NCBI RefSeq assembly: GCF_027579695.1
Contig: NC_083583.1
Span: 2,263,625-2,327,624 of the forward strand
From: Neoarius graeffei
Taxonomy: Eukaryota > Chordata > Actinopteri > Siluriformes > Ariidae
Direction: 5' to 3'
Length of the DNA: 64,000 nucleotides
Made by a program: the position numbers and the translations under genes. Below the pieces are notes generated by a model. It searched no databases. It had not been told where the DNA came from and saw only the letters and a list, made by a program, of their open reading frames with translations. Below, piece by piece: positions 28,880-40,320 of this stretch. Position 1 is the first letter of the stretch. The number at the start of each line of letters is the position of its first letter.

Positions 28880-29215
28880 TGTCCACTAATTACCTTTGTA
28901 TGAGACACAGCTGTTAACTGAAAAGTATTCCAGGTGACTCCCTCATGAAGCTGGTTAAGAGAATGAGAGTAGTGTATAAAGAGTAATCAAGAAAAACGCT
29001 GGATACACTAAAGAATCTAAAATATCAAAACATTGTTTAACACTTTTTTGTTTACCACATAATTCCAGATATGTTCCAGATGTTATTTCATAGTTTTGAT
29101 GTTTTCAGTTTTGTTTTCTCTACACTGTAGAACAATCACAATACAGAAACACCTGTGAATGAGTAGAGTCAGGGTGTACAAACTTTTGACTGTTGTGTGT
29201 CTGTATATATTATTC
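28880..29215 (+). mobile_element. Tc1-like element, 3' end fragment
   Basis: GACTCCCTCATGAAGCTGGT, TGTTTAACACTTTTTTGTTT and the terminus GGTGTACAAACTTTTGACTG are the right end of a well-known class of fish Tc1 elements. No transposase core is left. Confidence 0.65.
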
Positions 29216-29538
29216 AATGGTACTGAAACAAAACACTATTCAAAACTATTTGAGATCACTGAAAGGTTTTTAAAGACTTTATTGGGACCCAGTTTTGTGA
29301 GAGAGAAGTAAACCTTGTGCTGAAGTTAAATCCTGTGATGGGCGTCGTTCTGCGTCTCTTCGAAGAGTTTCATTTCCTGGAACGTCGAATCCCAAACATC
29401 TGCACTCGAGCCACATAAAGCCCTGGTGCATGAAGACTGTTCATGTTGCCATGGAAACTTGTGATCGTTACCGTGCTTTTGACCTTGCGCTCAGCTCAGG
29501 TGTGTGAGAGTAAGAGAGAGACAGAGAGAGTGAGTGAG

Positions 29539-29664
29539 TGTAGAGGATTGGAGTTTGTAAAACAGCATCGACAGCCAGTGTAGAGGATTGGAGTTTGTAA
29601 AACAGCATCGACAGCCAGTGTAGAGGATTGGAGTTTGTTAAATCAGCATCGACAGCCAGTGTAG
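29539..29664 (+). repeat. 40-bp tandem repeat, about 3 units (array 1)
   Basis: Unit CAGCCAGTGTAGAGGATTGG + AGTTTGTAAAACAGCATCGA, three times with few differences. The same unit occurs at 32377-32470 directly in front of a Tx1-like LINE ORF1, so it is best read as a promoter-type 5' UTR monomer array. Confidence 0.85.
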
Positions 29665-29665
29665 A

Positions 29666-30659
29666 TGTAGCCCAGGCTATAGTCATATATGCACTGATCT
29701 GAATAAATACATTGATCTGAATAAATAAATAAATAATTTCATAACTAGTTAATTTATTTCTTTAAATAAATAGAATTAATCTTATAATAAATAGAATTCA
29801 TCTTATGTGATTGAATTTGTTTATTAAAAAGTATCAGAGTTGTTAACCAGTCAGGGAATTCGTAGGTTATTAGTTGTGACCTACTGCTTCCGGGTTTCTC
29901 TCTTTCCCTGTCTCTCCTGATGGTGGTTACAGCACATATCCCACTCTCATACAGAAGTCACAAGGTCTATTGCCATCCGATTGATAAGAGTGTTAAAATA
30001 CATTCTAAATTAGCTGGTGAACACTCGGAAATATTACTAAGCAAGTATTCGTTGATATTTTGTGACTGAGTTATATTGGCTGAGAGAGAGACATTGATGA
30101 ACACCCAGACCAGCAGATGCTAATTGCGGCTAGCAATGCTAGTTCCTAGCCCACTCAGTGGTCAGGTTTTTTGGTAAGGTCTGAGTTGACCGCAACCATC
30201 CAAGAGATCCTCAGACTTACAAGATTTCCCAGTTATCAGACTGGGTGGCAAGCCAGACTTCGGACACTGTTGCACTGCTACGTCCATGAGAAGGTTCCTT
30301 CCATCACCGTGGTAGGATAAAAACTCAAACAAACAGTGGACACTGACACAGATACGGGCCCTAACGAACCAGAACAGACTTTGGGATTTAAAGTGTTTTT
30401 TTTTTATTTGTGCACACTTTATTATTTTCCATATATTGATATCATATTTCTCATTGTTGTACTACAGCATTCTTTTTTCCCTACTGGTAGTAATACAACA
30501 CAACTACATATATATACAAATTATTCTCCGTCTCTTTATTGATGCTAAATCACTGGCTCTTAACAACCAAGCATCTTCTAGTATTGGTCCTTTATAGTTT
30601 TATTAATATTATTGATTATTTAATTGTATCCCATTTCCACAAGTGAGAGGTTGGTTACA
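29666..30659 (+). repeat. Probable LTR of a Ty3/gypsy-like element
   Basis: Runs from TGTAGCC to GGTTACA (7-bp imperfect inverted ends) and is followed by GAAGTGGCGAGCCAGCC, a primer-site-like leader, and by a gag-like ORF. About 994 bp. No second LTR is present in the window, so the assignment rests on position and ends. Confidence 0.6.
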
Positions 30660-31329
30660 GAAGTGGCGAGCCAGCCAGGAGCCAGTGATTGGGCATCAAT
30701 ACTGAAACCATAATCAATATGGACTTCATACAAAAGTCAGGTATTAAAATCCCAAATGCAGTCATTGTTAGTGGGGTGACCTTGGTAGCAGACCATGAAG
30801 AACAGGTCCTCGACTTCCTTAAGAGGTATGGCTCTATTCAGAGAGCCCTTTTTGTCGATGAGGTGTCATCTGAGTTTTACCCAGGGCTTTGAACCGGTTC
30901 AAGGAACGAAAACGAAAATCGGGAACTTTTTCTATTTCACATGGAACAGAAACGAAACCAGAAACTTTACTTTTTATGTTCCGGAACAGAAACGCTTATT
31001 AAAAATAATGGTAACCAGTTAATACCGGTTTTTATTTCGTTCCTCAAAGTTTCCGTAGCCTACAAATAAGTCATTCTTCTCCTGCGCAAGTTTCTATGAC
31101 TCGCTGGGGTTCACTTCCTGTGTGACGTTCGCTGACTGAATGGAGAGAGCAGGAAGGTGGACTACTATCACATCTCCATTACTGAGTGTCTGAGCAAAGA
31201 AGAGCCTGAACGTTGCAACCTCCCTATTGGCTGTTTGTAAAAATGTATCAATTGTTGCCCTTCCCACGGGAATCATCGCGGGCTCGAGAGACGAGACCTG
31301 ACGAGTTAGGTCGTTGGTAGCAGAACAAA

Positions 31330-31431
31330 ATGTCTGGACACAAATCGGGTTTTCAGAAAAGGAAAGAAAATAAACGGAGGTTCGAAAATACAAAAAAGGA
31401 GGCAGAAAATGCAAAACGAGTTTTAAGGTAG
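31330..31431 (+). pseudogene. N-terminal stub of a hAT transposase
   Basis: A 33-codon frame, MSGHKSGFQKRKENKRRFEN with a Lys/Arg/Glu-rich continuation, typical for the first exon of zinc-finger (TTF/ZMYM-like) hAT proteins. It ends at TAG, or is spliced at AAG|GTAGGA. The rest of the gene is not in the element. Confidence 0.5.
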
Positions 31432-31618
31432 GACAAATGGTTACTTTCTGAGGCAGCCCGCCGTGGCTGCAGGCTTTCAGTTGTGTCATTGAATGGTTAC
31501 TTTTCTGAGGCAGCCCACCGTGGCTGCCTGCAGGCTTATTTATTATAGCCCATTTAGTTAAAATAGTTGATATAAAATGTTTATAGTTATGTGATGGTTG
31601 TCCTGATTTAGACTGGTG

Positions 31619-31626
31619 TGTTTTTT

Positions 31627-31657
<31 letters not shown>
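31619..31657. repeat. T-run followed by G-run
   Basis: About 17 T then about 21 G. Such homopolymers are error-prone in assemblies. Confidence 0.9.
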
Positions 31658-32376
31658 TTGCGCGATGTTGTACCCGGGTCCAGATTAGGGCAGAACGGGC
31701 CCTGGCTACATTTAGTTTGTTTTATGTATGTATGTACTTGCATAGATGTGTACTTGGTCTTCCAATATGGCGCCTAACAAAATCTCGCGGCGCGGTGACG
31801 TCATGCGGTAGCCCTCTATAGGGCCTGACTAGCCTTTGGTAACACACTAAACGAATTATCTTTCATTTTTGGCACTTTTTCTGTTTGTGTAGATGGGAAG
31901 ACATACTGAGAATCCAAATGGCCAACATTTGAAATAATAATTGTTTTGAATTATTTCTTGTCTTATTTAATGAAGGTTGTAATAGAATTAGCCTACATTT
32001 GGCTTAAGCTGGATGAGACAGACACATAATTTTATAGCCATTTGTTAAACAGCTGACAGGGAACGTAATTAACCGTTCCGGGAACGAAATTTTTTTTTCT
32101 AACTGGCTCGGGAACGTCTATTTAATGGTGGAACCCAAAACCGGAAACATTAAAATTCTGTTTCTGTTCGGAACAAACCAATAGGAAAAAAATTCTGGTT
32201 CAAAGCCCTGGTTTTACCAAAACCTGATTGTCGAGTTTTCAAGTGGCCAGGCCTTAGAAGGTTTAGAGCCACTTTTGCCACATGATTTAGTAGCGCAGGG
32301 TGAACCACGTGCTGTCTTTGAGATAAAAGCATTAGGCAATGTGTACACTGCTAAAGTAGCAAAGACAACACAGTTG

Positions 32377-32470
32377 TCAGCCAGTGTAGAGGATTGGAGT
32401 TTGTAAAGCGGCATCGACAGCCAGTGTAGAGGATTGGAGTTTGTAAAGCAGCATCGACAGCCAGTGTAGA
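32377..32470 (+). repeat. 40-bp tandem repeat (array 2), 5' UTR of the Tx1-like LINE
   Basis: Two and a third units of the repeat described at 29539-29664, ending 40 bp before the ORF1 start codon at 32510. Confidence 0.85.
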
Positions 32471-32509
32471 GCGTGCTGCTGGGTGTTCTCTCTCTGTCTG
32501 TTTGGTCTA

Positions 32510-32800
32510 ATGGCGTTCGAAAGTTTGAGTCGGCATCATGCGATTAAAATAGGTGCAGATACTGATATATCCACTGAGCAATGCAGTTTAGCCATAGGTC
32601 ATGTTGTTGGTTATGGAAGTGTGTTTTCAGCTTCTAGAATGAATCGCTCCATTGTCCTGTTTTTGGACAGCGTTGAGAAGGTGAATGAGATTGTAGGTCA
32701 GGGCTTTATGATCAATGATAAATTTGTTAATGTTCTTTCACTTGTGACTCCTGCTAGAAGAATCACACTGTTTAATGTATCCCCATTTATAAAAGATTAG
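32510..32800 (+). pseudogene. Tx1-like LINE ORF1 N-terminus
   Basis: 96 codons from the ATG at 32510: MAFESLSRHHAIKIGADTDI, VVGYGSVFSASRMNRSIVLF, VNVLSLVTPARRITLFNVSP. This is the N-terminal part of the nucleic-acid-binding ORF1 of Tx1-group LINEs. The frame stops at 32800; the zinc-knuckle part is gone. Confidence 0.7.
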
Positions 32801-33039
32801 TTTTTGGAGCGAGAATTTGCAAGAAATTGAAAAATTCTGTCCTCAATTAAGAAAATCCCTCTTGGCTGTAAATGCCCGCTCCTAAAGCATGTCGTGTCAT
32901 TTAGGAGGCACATTTACATGATTTTGAATGGTAATTCTGATGAACTAAATATGAAGCTAAATTTTCAAGTGGATAATCCAAATTTTCAAATGCACCGTCC
33001 AAAATTTTTTTTGGTTTGGAGTGGAAAAATGGGCAGGCA

Positions 33040-33440
33040 AAATGTATGCATGCCCTCCTTTCAGAGTCTGGTAGTCTTTCAGAAGACCCAGCAGAAATTC
33101 GGAAAATTGCAGTCAGTTTCTATGCCAGCCTCTATGCCAGTGAATACACTGGAAAGCCTGCTATGGAAAATGATTTTTTTTTTTTGAAAATGTTCCAAAG
33201 ATTCCAGAGGAATCTGTTAATGACTTAGAGGCTGCACTTTCTTTGGATGAACTAACTAGTGCACTCCAGAGCATGGATTGTGGGAAGGCGCCTGGTGTTG
33301 ATGGGTTGCCTGTAGAGTTCTACAGATGCTTCTGGCCTGATCTTGGAGAAGACCTGCTAGAAGTACTAAATGACAGCATTGATAAAGGACAGCTACCCAA
33401 GAGCTGTAAATGAGCTGTTTTATCTCTGCTTCCAAAGAAA
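33040..33440 (+). pseudogene. Tx1-like LINE ORF2, start of the reverse transcriptase
   Basis: Frames with LSESGSLSEDPAEIRKIAVS and, after a frame change at an 11-T run, LEAALSLDELTSALQSMDCG KAPGVDGLPVEFYRCFWP, then a stop behind GQLPKSCK. The segment is the RT motif 0-1 region. It is cut at AAAG (33439-33442) by the LTR. Confidence 0.75.
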
Positions 33441-33499
33441 GTGGAGGTGCATTTGGGTAATTGAGTGATCAATCTCATTAAATCAGTCTCATTAAATCT

Positions 33500-36400
33500 C
33501 GTCTCGTCTCGTCTCGTCTCGTCTTCTTCCGCTTATCCAGGACCGGGTCGCGGAGGCAGCAGTCTAAGCATGGAAGCCCAAACTTCCCTTTCCCCAGACA
33601 CCTCGGCCAGCTCCTCGGGAAGAACACCGAGGCGTTCCCAGGCCAGCCGAGAGACATAGTCCCTCCAGCGTGTCCTGGGTCTTCCCCGGGGCCTCCTCCC
33701 GGGGGGACATGCCTGGAACATCTCCCCAGGGAGGCGTCCAGGAGGCATCCGAAAAAGATGCCCGAGCCACCTCAGCTGGTTCCTCTCGATGTGGAGGAGC
33801 AGCGGCTCTACTCCGAGCTCCTCCCGAGTGACTGTGCTTCTCACCCTATCTCTAAGGGAGCGCCCAGCCACCCTGCGAAGGAAACTCATTTCAGCCGCTT
33901 GTATCCGCGATCTTGTTCTTTCTGTCATTACCCAAAGCTCATGACCATAGGTGAGAGTCGGAACGTAGATCGACCGGTAAATTGAGAGCTTCGCCTTTTG
34001 GCTCAGCTCCTTCTTCACCACGACGGACCGGTAAAGCGACCGCATCACTGCGGAGGCTGCACCGATCCGCCTGTCGATCTCACGCTCCATCCTTCCCTCA
34101 CTCGTGAACAAGATCCCGAGATACTTAAACTCCTCCACTTGAGGCAGGACTTCTCCACCAACCTGGAGAGGGCAAGCCACCCTTTTCCGGTCGAGAACCA
34201 TGGCCTCGGACTTGGAGGTGCTGATTCTCATCCCAGCCGCTTCACACTCGACTGCAAACCGCCCCAGTGCATGCTGAAGGTCCTGGTTTGAAGAAGCCAA
34301 CAGGACAACATCATCCGCAAAAAGCAGAGATGAAATCCTGTGGTTCCCAAACAGGATTCCTTCCGGCCCCTGGCTGCGCCTAGAAATTCTGTCCATAAAA
34401 ATTATGAACAGAACCGGTGACAAAGGGCAGCCCTGACGGAGTCCAACATGCACTGGGAACAGGTCTGACTTACTGCCGGCAATGCGAACCAGACTCCTGC
34501 TCCGTTCGTACAGGGACCGGACAGCCCTTAGCAAAGAGCCCCGAACCCCATACTCCCGAAGCACCCCCCACAGAATACCACGGGGGACACGGTCGAATGC
34601 CTTCTCCAGATCCACAAAGCACATGTGGACTGGTTGGGCAAACTCCCATGAACCCTCGAGCACTCTATGAAGGGTATAGAGCTGGTCCAGTGTTCCGCGA
34701 CCAGGACGAAAACCGCATTGTTCCTCCTGGATCCGAGGTTCGACTATCGGTCGAATTCTCCTCTCCAGTACCCTGGAGTAAACTTTCCCTGGGAGGCTGA
34801 GAAGTGTGATTCCCCTATAATTGGAGCACACTCTCCGGTCCCCTTTCTTAAAAAGAGGGACCACCACCCCAGTCTGCCACTCCAGAGGCACTGTCCCCGA
34901 CCGCCACGCGATGTTGCAGAGGCGTGTCAACCAAGACAGCCCCACAACATCCAGAGACTTGAGATACTCAGGGCGGATCTCATCCACCCCCGGTGCCTTG
35001 CCACCGAGGAGCTTGCAAACCACCTCAGTGACTTCGGCTTGGGTAATGGACGAGTCCACCTCTGAGTCATCAGCCTCAGTCTCCTCAGTGGAAGACATGA
35101 CGGTGGGATTGAGGAGATCCTCAAAGTATTCCTTCCACCGCCCGACAATGTCCCCAGTCGAGGTCAACAGCTCCCCACCCGCACTGTAAACAGTGTTGGC
35201 AGAGTACTGCTTCCCCCTCCTGAGGCGCCGGACGGTTTGCCAGAATTTCTTCGAGGCCGACCGATAGTCCTTCTCCATGGCCTCCCCGAACTCCTCCCAG
35301 TTCCGAGTTTTTGCCTCCGCAACTGCCCGAGCTGCAGCACGCCTGGCCTGCCGATACCCGTCGGCTGCCTCAGGAGTCCCGGAGGTCAACATGGCCCGAT
35401 AGGACTCCTTCTTCAGCTTGACGGCATCCCTTACTTCCGGTGTCCACCACCGGGTTCGGGGATTGCCGCCACGACAGGCACCGGAGACCTTGCGGCCACA
35501 GCTCCGAACAGCTGCGTCCACAATGGAGGTAGAGAACATGGTCCACTCAGACTCAATGTCCCCCGCCTCCCTCGGAAGCTGGGAAAAGCTCTCCCGGAGG
35601 TGGGAGTTAAAGACCTCCCCAACAGAGTGCTCGGCCAGACGTTCCCAGCAGACCCTCACCATACGTTTGGGCCTGCCAGGTCTGTCCAGCTTCCTCCTCC
35701 GCCAGCGGATCCAACTCACCACCAGGTGGTGATCAGTTGACAACTCAGCCCCTCTCTTCACCCGAGTGTCCAAGACATAGGGTCGGAGATCAGATGACAC
35801 GACTACAAAGTCGATCATCGACCTCCGACCTAAGGTGTCCTGGTGCCACGTGCACTTATGGACACCCCTATGCTCGAACATGGTGTTCGTTATGGACAAA
35901 CTGTGACTAGCACAGAAGTCCAATAACAAAACACCACTCGGGTTCAGATCGGGGAGGCCGTTCCTCCCAACCACGCCCCTCCAGGTGTCACTGTCATCGC
36001 CCACGTGAGCATTGAAGTCCCCCAGTAGCACAATGGAGTCCCCAGTCTGAGCACCCCTCAGTACCTCTCCCAGGGACTCCAAGAAGGCCGGATACTCTAT
36101 ACTGCTATTTGGCCCGTAGGCACAAACAACAGCAAGAGCCCTCTCCCCAATCCGAAGGCGCAGAGAGGCGACCCTCTCGTTCACTGGGGTAAACTCCAAC
36201 ACATGGCGGCTGAGCTGGGGAGCTATAAGGAAGCCCACACCAGCCCGCCGCCGCTCACCATGGGCGACTCCAGAGAAGTGGAAAGTCCAGCCCCTCTCGA
36301 GGAGCTGGGTTCCAGAGCCCAAGCTGTGCGTGGAGGTGAGCCCGACTATCTCTAGCCGGTACCTCTCAACCTCCCGCACAAGCTCAGGCTCCTTCCCCCC

Positions 36401-36717
36401 CAGCGAAGTGACATTCCATGTCCCAACAGCCAGCCGCTGTGTCCGGGGGTCAGGTCGTCGAGGCCCCTGCCTTCGACTGCCACCCAATCCACACTGCACC
36501 AGACCCCTACTGCTACCTCTGTGGGTGGTGAACCCACAGGAGGTCGGGCCCACGTCGCCTCTTCGGGCTGAGCCCGGCCGGGCCCCATGGGCAAAGGCCC
36601 GACCACCAAGCGCTCGCATACGAGCCCCAACCCCGGGCCTGGCTCCAGGGTGGGGCCCCGGCTGCGTCCTACCGGGCGACGTCACGGTCCTGGATTTTTC
36701 TCCATAGGGGTTTTTTG
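33500..36717 (-). mobile_element. Full-length-looking non-LTR retrotransposon with an 83-bp target duplication
   Basis: Minus-oriented APE-type LINE. Its 3' end is GGATAAGCGGAAGAAGACGA followed by ACGAG tandem units at 33500-33525; its 5' end lies at about 36717. The flanks 33417-33499 and 36718-36800 are the same 83 bp with one mismatch (GTGGAGG versus GTGTAGG). The duplicated target spans the left border of the solo LTR at 36743. One long ORF fills the element. Confidence 0.88.
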
Positions 36718-36736
36718 GTTTTATCTCTGCTTCCAA
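33533..36736 (-). CDS. LINE protein: AP endonuclease plus reverse transcriptase, 1067 codons uninterrupted
   Basis: The frame opens at 36736, but its first six residues are target sequence; the first Met within the element is residue 40 (36619), so the true start is uncertain. Residues about 101-345: AP endonuclease ([47 protein letters not shown]). Residues about 560-830: RT ([70 protein letters not shown]). The C-terminus ([26 protein letters not shown]) is the usual tail of this group. The TAA lies in the conserved GGATAAGCGG end. Intact catalytic residues suggest a recently active copy. Clade assignment (RTE/I-like) is tentative. Confidence 0.92.
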   Translation of the reverse strand: MEAEIKPKNPYGEKSRTVTSPGRTQPGPHPGARPGVGARMRALGGRAFAHGARPGSARRGDVGPTSCGFTTHRGSSRGLVQCGLGGSRRQGPRRPDPRTQRLAVGTWNVTSLGGKEPELVREVERYRLEIVGLTSTHSLGSGTQLLERGWTFHFSGVAHGERRRAGVGFLIAPQLSRHVLEFTPVNERVASLRLRIGERALAVVCAYGPNSSIEYPAFLESLGEVLRGAQTGDSIVLLGDFNAHVGDDSDTWRGVVGRNGLPDLNPSGVLLLDFCASHSLSITNTMFEHRGVHKCTWHQDTLGRRSMIDFVVVSSDLRPYVLDTRVKRGAELSTDHHLVVSWIRWRRRKLDRPGRPKRMVRVCWERLAEHSVGEVFNSHLRESFSQLPREAGDIESEWTMFSTSIVDAAVRSCGRKVSGACRGGNPRTRWWTPEVRDAVKLKKESYRAMLTSGTPEAADGYRQARRAAARAVAEAKTRNWEEFGEAMEKDYRSASKKFWQTVRRLRRGKQYSANTVYSAGGELLTSTGDIVGRWKEYFEDLLNPTVMSSTEETEADDSEVDSSITQAEVTEVVCKLLGGKAPGVDEIRPEYLKSLDVVGLSWLTRLCNIAWRSGTVPLEWQTGVVVPLFKKGDRRVCSNYRGITLLSLPGKVYSRVLERRIRPIVEPRIQEEQCGFRPGRGTLDQLYTLHRVLEGSWEFAQPVHMCFVDLEKAFDRVPRGILWGVLREYGVRGSLLRAVRSLYERSRSLVRIAGSKSDLFPVHVGLRQGCPLSPVLFIIFMDRISRRSQGPEGILFGNHRISSLLFADDVVLLASSNQDLQHALGRFAVECEAAGMRISTSKSEAMVLDRKRVACPLQVGGEVLPQVEEFKYLGILFTSEGRMEREIDRRIGAASAVMRSLYRSVVVKKELSQKAKLSIYRSIYVPTLTYGHELWVMTERTRSRIQAAEMSFLRRVAGRSLRDRVRSTVTREELGVEPLLLHIERNQLRWLGHLFRMPPGRLPGEMFQACPPGRRPRGRPRTRWRDYVSRLAWERLGVLPEELAEVSGEREVWASMLRLLPPRPGPG

Positions 36737-36742
36737 AGAAAG

Positions 36743-38452
36743 TGTAGGTGCATTTGGGTAATTGAGTGATCAATCTCATTAAATCAGTCTCATTAAATCT
36801 GAAGGCTAATAATTAAATTGAATCAGTCTCATTTGAATCATTTAAAGTGAATCATTTAAAGTGAATCATACCATTAATTTTGGTGCTTAATAATAAATTA
36901 CCAAACAGCCAAATTATGGTATATTCCAAATTATTAGGATCACTTACCGTATTACATAACTTATATGCACCTTTCTGAATTCTTTGGGAGATTGGGGACT
37001 TCAAAGATATTGGAACACAAATAAAACAGTTTCAATAATAAATGAATTTATTATAACAAAAATAAAAATGGATACTAGCAGATGGAATATATACAAACAG
37101 TGAAGTGTGTGCATGAGAGGCCTTGTGTGGGTGTGGCCCACACAAGAGAATTAGCTTTGTGTAGCTAAGACAAAAGAATTAGCTTTGTGTGGCTAGCTAA
37201 GGAGGGTGTGTCACCACGTGGGGTTTGAGGAGAACAAAAGAGTTAGCATGGATTGCTATCTAAGGTGTGTGAGAGAGAGGGGCCTTGGGTGTGGCCTACA
37301 AGAGGGTTAGCTCTTGTAGCTAACTCCACGTGTGTTTGTGGGGGAGGAGTTGACCATGTGTTCGGGTAGGCCTAGATTAACCTTGTGTGGCTAAGCTAAG
37401 ACAAAGGGGAGCTAGCTAAAGGTGTGTTTGTGAGTGGCCATGTGTTTGTGTAGGCCTAGATTAGCCTGTGTAGCTAACTCCACGTGGTGGAGGCCTTGTG
37501 ATCCCTTGAGACAATACAATTAGCCCTGGAGGCTAATGGAACAAGAATTAGCCATAGGCTAATTTCACTAGCTTATAACAATACTGAATCCACTGAAATC
37601 TTGATGCGGTCAAGATGTATAATAAGAGAACTAAATGTTAGTAGGAGTAAAGAGAAGCATGCACAGCCTATCTATTAAACAATTGAGAGAACATAGAACA
37701 AAATAAATCAACACGCTGCGTGTTTAACAGTGTAACAAATAAACCTGGGTTTAAATTCACACTATTTCAATAAAAGCAAATTCCTAAGACTAGTTTTAAT
37801 TATGCCCAAAAATGCCAAGTCTTACTTCCGTATCCCGCTTCTACGCGAGATTATGAGAAGATGTCCCGAGACTTTTGGAGTTTTTCACCGTTGTGAAGAT
37901 CTCTGTGAAGCACAGGGAATTCTCGGAGAGGCTGAGTTTCACAGGAGCCCGTGGAGCACGTCTGTGGAAAGCAGAGAATTCTTGATCCGGCGCTTCGTGG
38001 CTCGTGGGAAGAAAAACTCTGATTAAACAATGTGCACAGCGCTTCAATCAGGAGGAATTCTGGTCGCTCCCAATTATAAATTAACTGCTTTGAGCTGCAG
38101 TCATACGTACTTAATGAATGAAACCGGTTGTAACTCACTGAGTTTAAAATCGCGCGATCTTAGAGTCTACCGTGGCCAAAGGTAAACAAAGAAATCGCGC
38201 CAACTCGTGGATCTTGCAAGAAAGAAAAGAAAAAGGCGTCTTATTTGGTTTGCCCGGCGGAGCGAGCGATTCCTCCTTGTGTCCGTGGTGAATCACGGTG
38301 CCAAAAGAGAAAGAGCGGAAGCGTTGTTCTGTTATTTATGCTTTCATGGAGGATGTGATGTTGGTGATCCCACCCCGGCGTGACGCAGGTCAACGCAGAA
38401 GTGGGCTGATGGGAAATGTAGTTTCTTAAAGAGACAGTGTACTGTACCTACA
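36743..38452. mobile_element. Probable solo LTR (1.7 kb) in the Tx1-like LINE
   Basis: TGTAGGT at the left and ACCTACA at the right form inverted ends; AAAG (36739-36742 and 38453-38456) is a 4-bp target duplication inside the LINE RT region. The non-coding interior has repeats of GTGTGGCTAGCTAAGG-like units (37130-37560) and an A/T-rich start. No internal region or second LTR is present. Very long for an LTR, so a different TG...CA element is possible. Confidence 0.6.
37125..37560. repeat. Degenerate internal repeats built on TTAGCT/GCTAGCTAA
   Basis: Recurring blocks such as GAATTAGCTTTGTGT, GGCTAGCTAAGG, GGTGTGTTTGTG and TAGGCCTAGATTA in changing order across about 430 bp of the LTR-like element. 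Confidence 0.6.
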
Positions 38453-38456
38453 AAAG

Positions 38457-38629
38457 GCAACCTGCAGGACATTAGGAACTGGAGGCCTGTTGCACTGCTG
38501 TGCTGTGATTATAAACTGCTTTCAAAAAGCCTGTCTAATAGATTAAGGAAGGTGATTGGAGAGGTAATCCGCGCTGATCAAACCTATTGTGTACCAAACA
38601 GATGCATTTTTGACAACATTACTCTGGTT
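38457..38629 (+). pseudogene. Tx1-like LINE RT piece (fingers)
   Basis: Reads LQDIRNWRPVALLCCDYKLL, SKSLSNRLRKVIGEVIRADQ, TYCVPNRCIFDNITLV, continuous with the RT order. Bounded by the LTR on the left and by the hAT on the right. Confidence 0.8.
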
Positions 38630-40320
38630 CATGGGCGTCGCCACCATTGAATGTGAAGGGGGCGTGTCCCCCTCACATTTCATAACTCTTCGTTTGGACC
38701 CCCCCCACATTTAACATAAAATATTAGTTCACCCAGTGCCGTTTCTATTGCTTTGTGAAAGAATCCATTCCACTTGATCAATAAGAGAATACACAGACCA
38801 CTGAAAATCCACTCCGGGTTTTCCGGGCGTTCCCGACAACAACTCACCGCACGCAAGCGAATCTCAGCGCAAGCAGAGACATGTTGGTGCAGCTGCTCGA
38901 GAGTGGAGGAGGTGAAGTCAGCCACATTGCCACCTCACAATGGCTAGCTTTTACTGAAACCTTATTCTTTTGTTCTCTGCTCTCAAAATTAACCCTAGGC
39001 CACGTTAAATTAATGTTCAACTAAACAGTGAAATAAGCTTAGCCTAATGGGGTATTCTTGGTTGATGATGAATTGTTTGCAGTATTTGCTCCTCCCCAGA
39101 CACAATGGACATAAGGACATTCTTTACAAAGCAGCAGAAAGTCAGAATTTCCCCACAGGACAGGGTTTTTTTTTTTTTGTCCCAATGGAAATGTTAGTGC
39201 AGTTAGCTGGCTAGTCAATGTTGGGAGACGTATCAGCTAGCTTAATGTTAGCTATCATTTAATTCAAACCCAGTAGGCTGACCTTACTGTAATGCCAAGA
39301 ATGAGGTCAAGTCTGCTCTGATGATATTTACTGATTCCCTGTTGTGATTTGAAGAACTTGTTTTGTCTGGTCTTTGCCAGTTTTCTGGAAAGTAAGATGG
39401 GAAATCAGTGTATGGGGAAGGAATAGTAGAAAGGAAAGTAATGGAGAGAGACAGATGTTATTCCAGGTGGATTGTGAAGGAAAGGGGGATAAAAGTTATG
39501 AAGTGGTAGAAATTGTGGTGGCACCAATGTAAGGAGTTCTATCTATAAATCTATTTGTTATACTGATCTGTAAATGTTACTGTAGTACCACCATTGCATG
39601 TAGGTTGACAAAACTGCACTTGTTCATTGTGTGAAGTTCTCTTTTATGTGTCGTTGCTTGACACAGTGTGATTGTGTGTTATGAAGACTGCATGATGCCA
39701 TGCCATTTTTGTCATATCACTAAATCGGAAAAAAGTAAAATGCACCCACTAAAGTCACTGTTGGTGGTGAACAAAATTGCACCTGTTCATTGTGTGAAGT
39801 TATTTTTTATGCATCACCGTTGCTTGACACAGTGTGATTTTGTGTTATGAAGTTTGCATGATGCTATGTCATGCCTGTTCATTGTGTGAAATTATGAATA
39901 TTCTTATTTTTAAACATACAGTTGAGTGTCACTATTGCTTGGCCCAGTGGCATGTTGTGTTACATCTAAAACTAAATAAAAAAGGAAACACAAAATAAAA
40001 AGTAAAATGCACCCATAAAGTCATTGTTGGTGATAAACTGTGTCACATTCATCTCATTATCTTCGGCAGAGCGGTGGGTTTAAAAACAGGCTGATGAATA
40101 TATGGACTCGTTGAATGAGGACGTATTGTTGAGTCTCGAAAATAGTCATTGAATTAAGTGACTTTTGTAGGTAAAATTAGGTGTTTAACAACATGTTAAA
40201 ATACACCAGAATGCAGGAAATGGCATCTAATTAATTAATTAATTAATGTTCTGGGGGAGGACCCCCCACACCCCCTGCCAGTGTGTCCCCCCCACATTAA
40301 AAATGCTTCTGACGCCCCTG
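38630..40320. mobile_element. hAT element with 8-bp target duplication
   Basis: CTCTGGTT at 38622-38629 and 40321-40328; ends CATGGGCGTCGCCACC and, from the right, CAGGGGCGTCAGAAGC. 1691 bp. The right end has CCCCCCACATT-type runs; the interior has direct repeats (TTCATTGTGTGAAGTT at about 39622 and 39786) and no transposase core. Probably a non-autonomous derivative. Confidence 0.85.

Larger units (their letters stand above)
30882..32210 (+). mobile_element. hAT transposon with 8-bp target duplication
   Basis: GTTTTACC at 30874-30881 and 32211-32218. Ends CAGGGCTTTGAACCGGTTCA and, from the right, CAGGGCTTTGAACCAGAATT. Subterminal GGAACGAAA/GGAACAGAAAC motifs repeat on both sides. 1329 bp; transposase mostly deleted. 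Contains a duplicated segment GAGGCAGCCCRCCGTGGCTG at about 31449 and 31509, and a long T/G homopolymer. Confidence 0.88.
30718..32374 (+). pseudogene. PNMA-like gag N-terminus of an LTR retrotransposon, split by a hAT element
   Basis: Starts at the ATG at 30719 (MDFIQKSGIKIPNAVIVSGV, LDFLKRYGSIQRALFVDEV), is cut at 30881 by the hAT at 30882-32210 and continues at 32219 with LIVEFSSGQALEGLEPLLPH and FEIKALGNVYTAKVA. The pattern (short RRM-like start, then EFYxNLIVEF) is that of PNMA-like gag proteins in fish gypsy elements. It ends where the second 40-bp repeat array begins; capsid and pol are missing. Confidence 0.65.

Noticed and set aside
34417-35740. Several plus-strand frames opposite the 1067-codon LINE ORF
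   Set aside because: Long shadows in GC-rich coding sequence; no domain pattern, while the minus strand has full APE and RT motifs.
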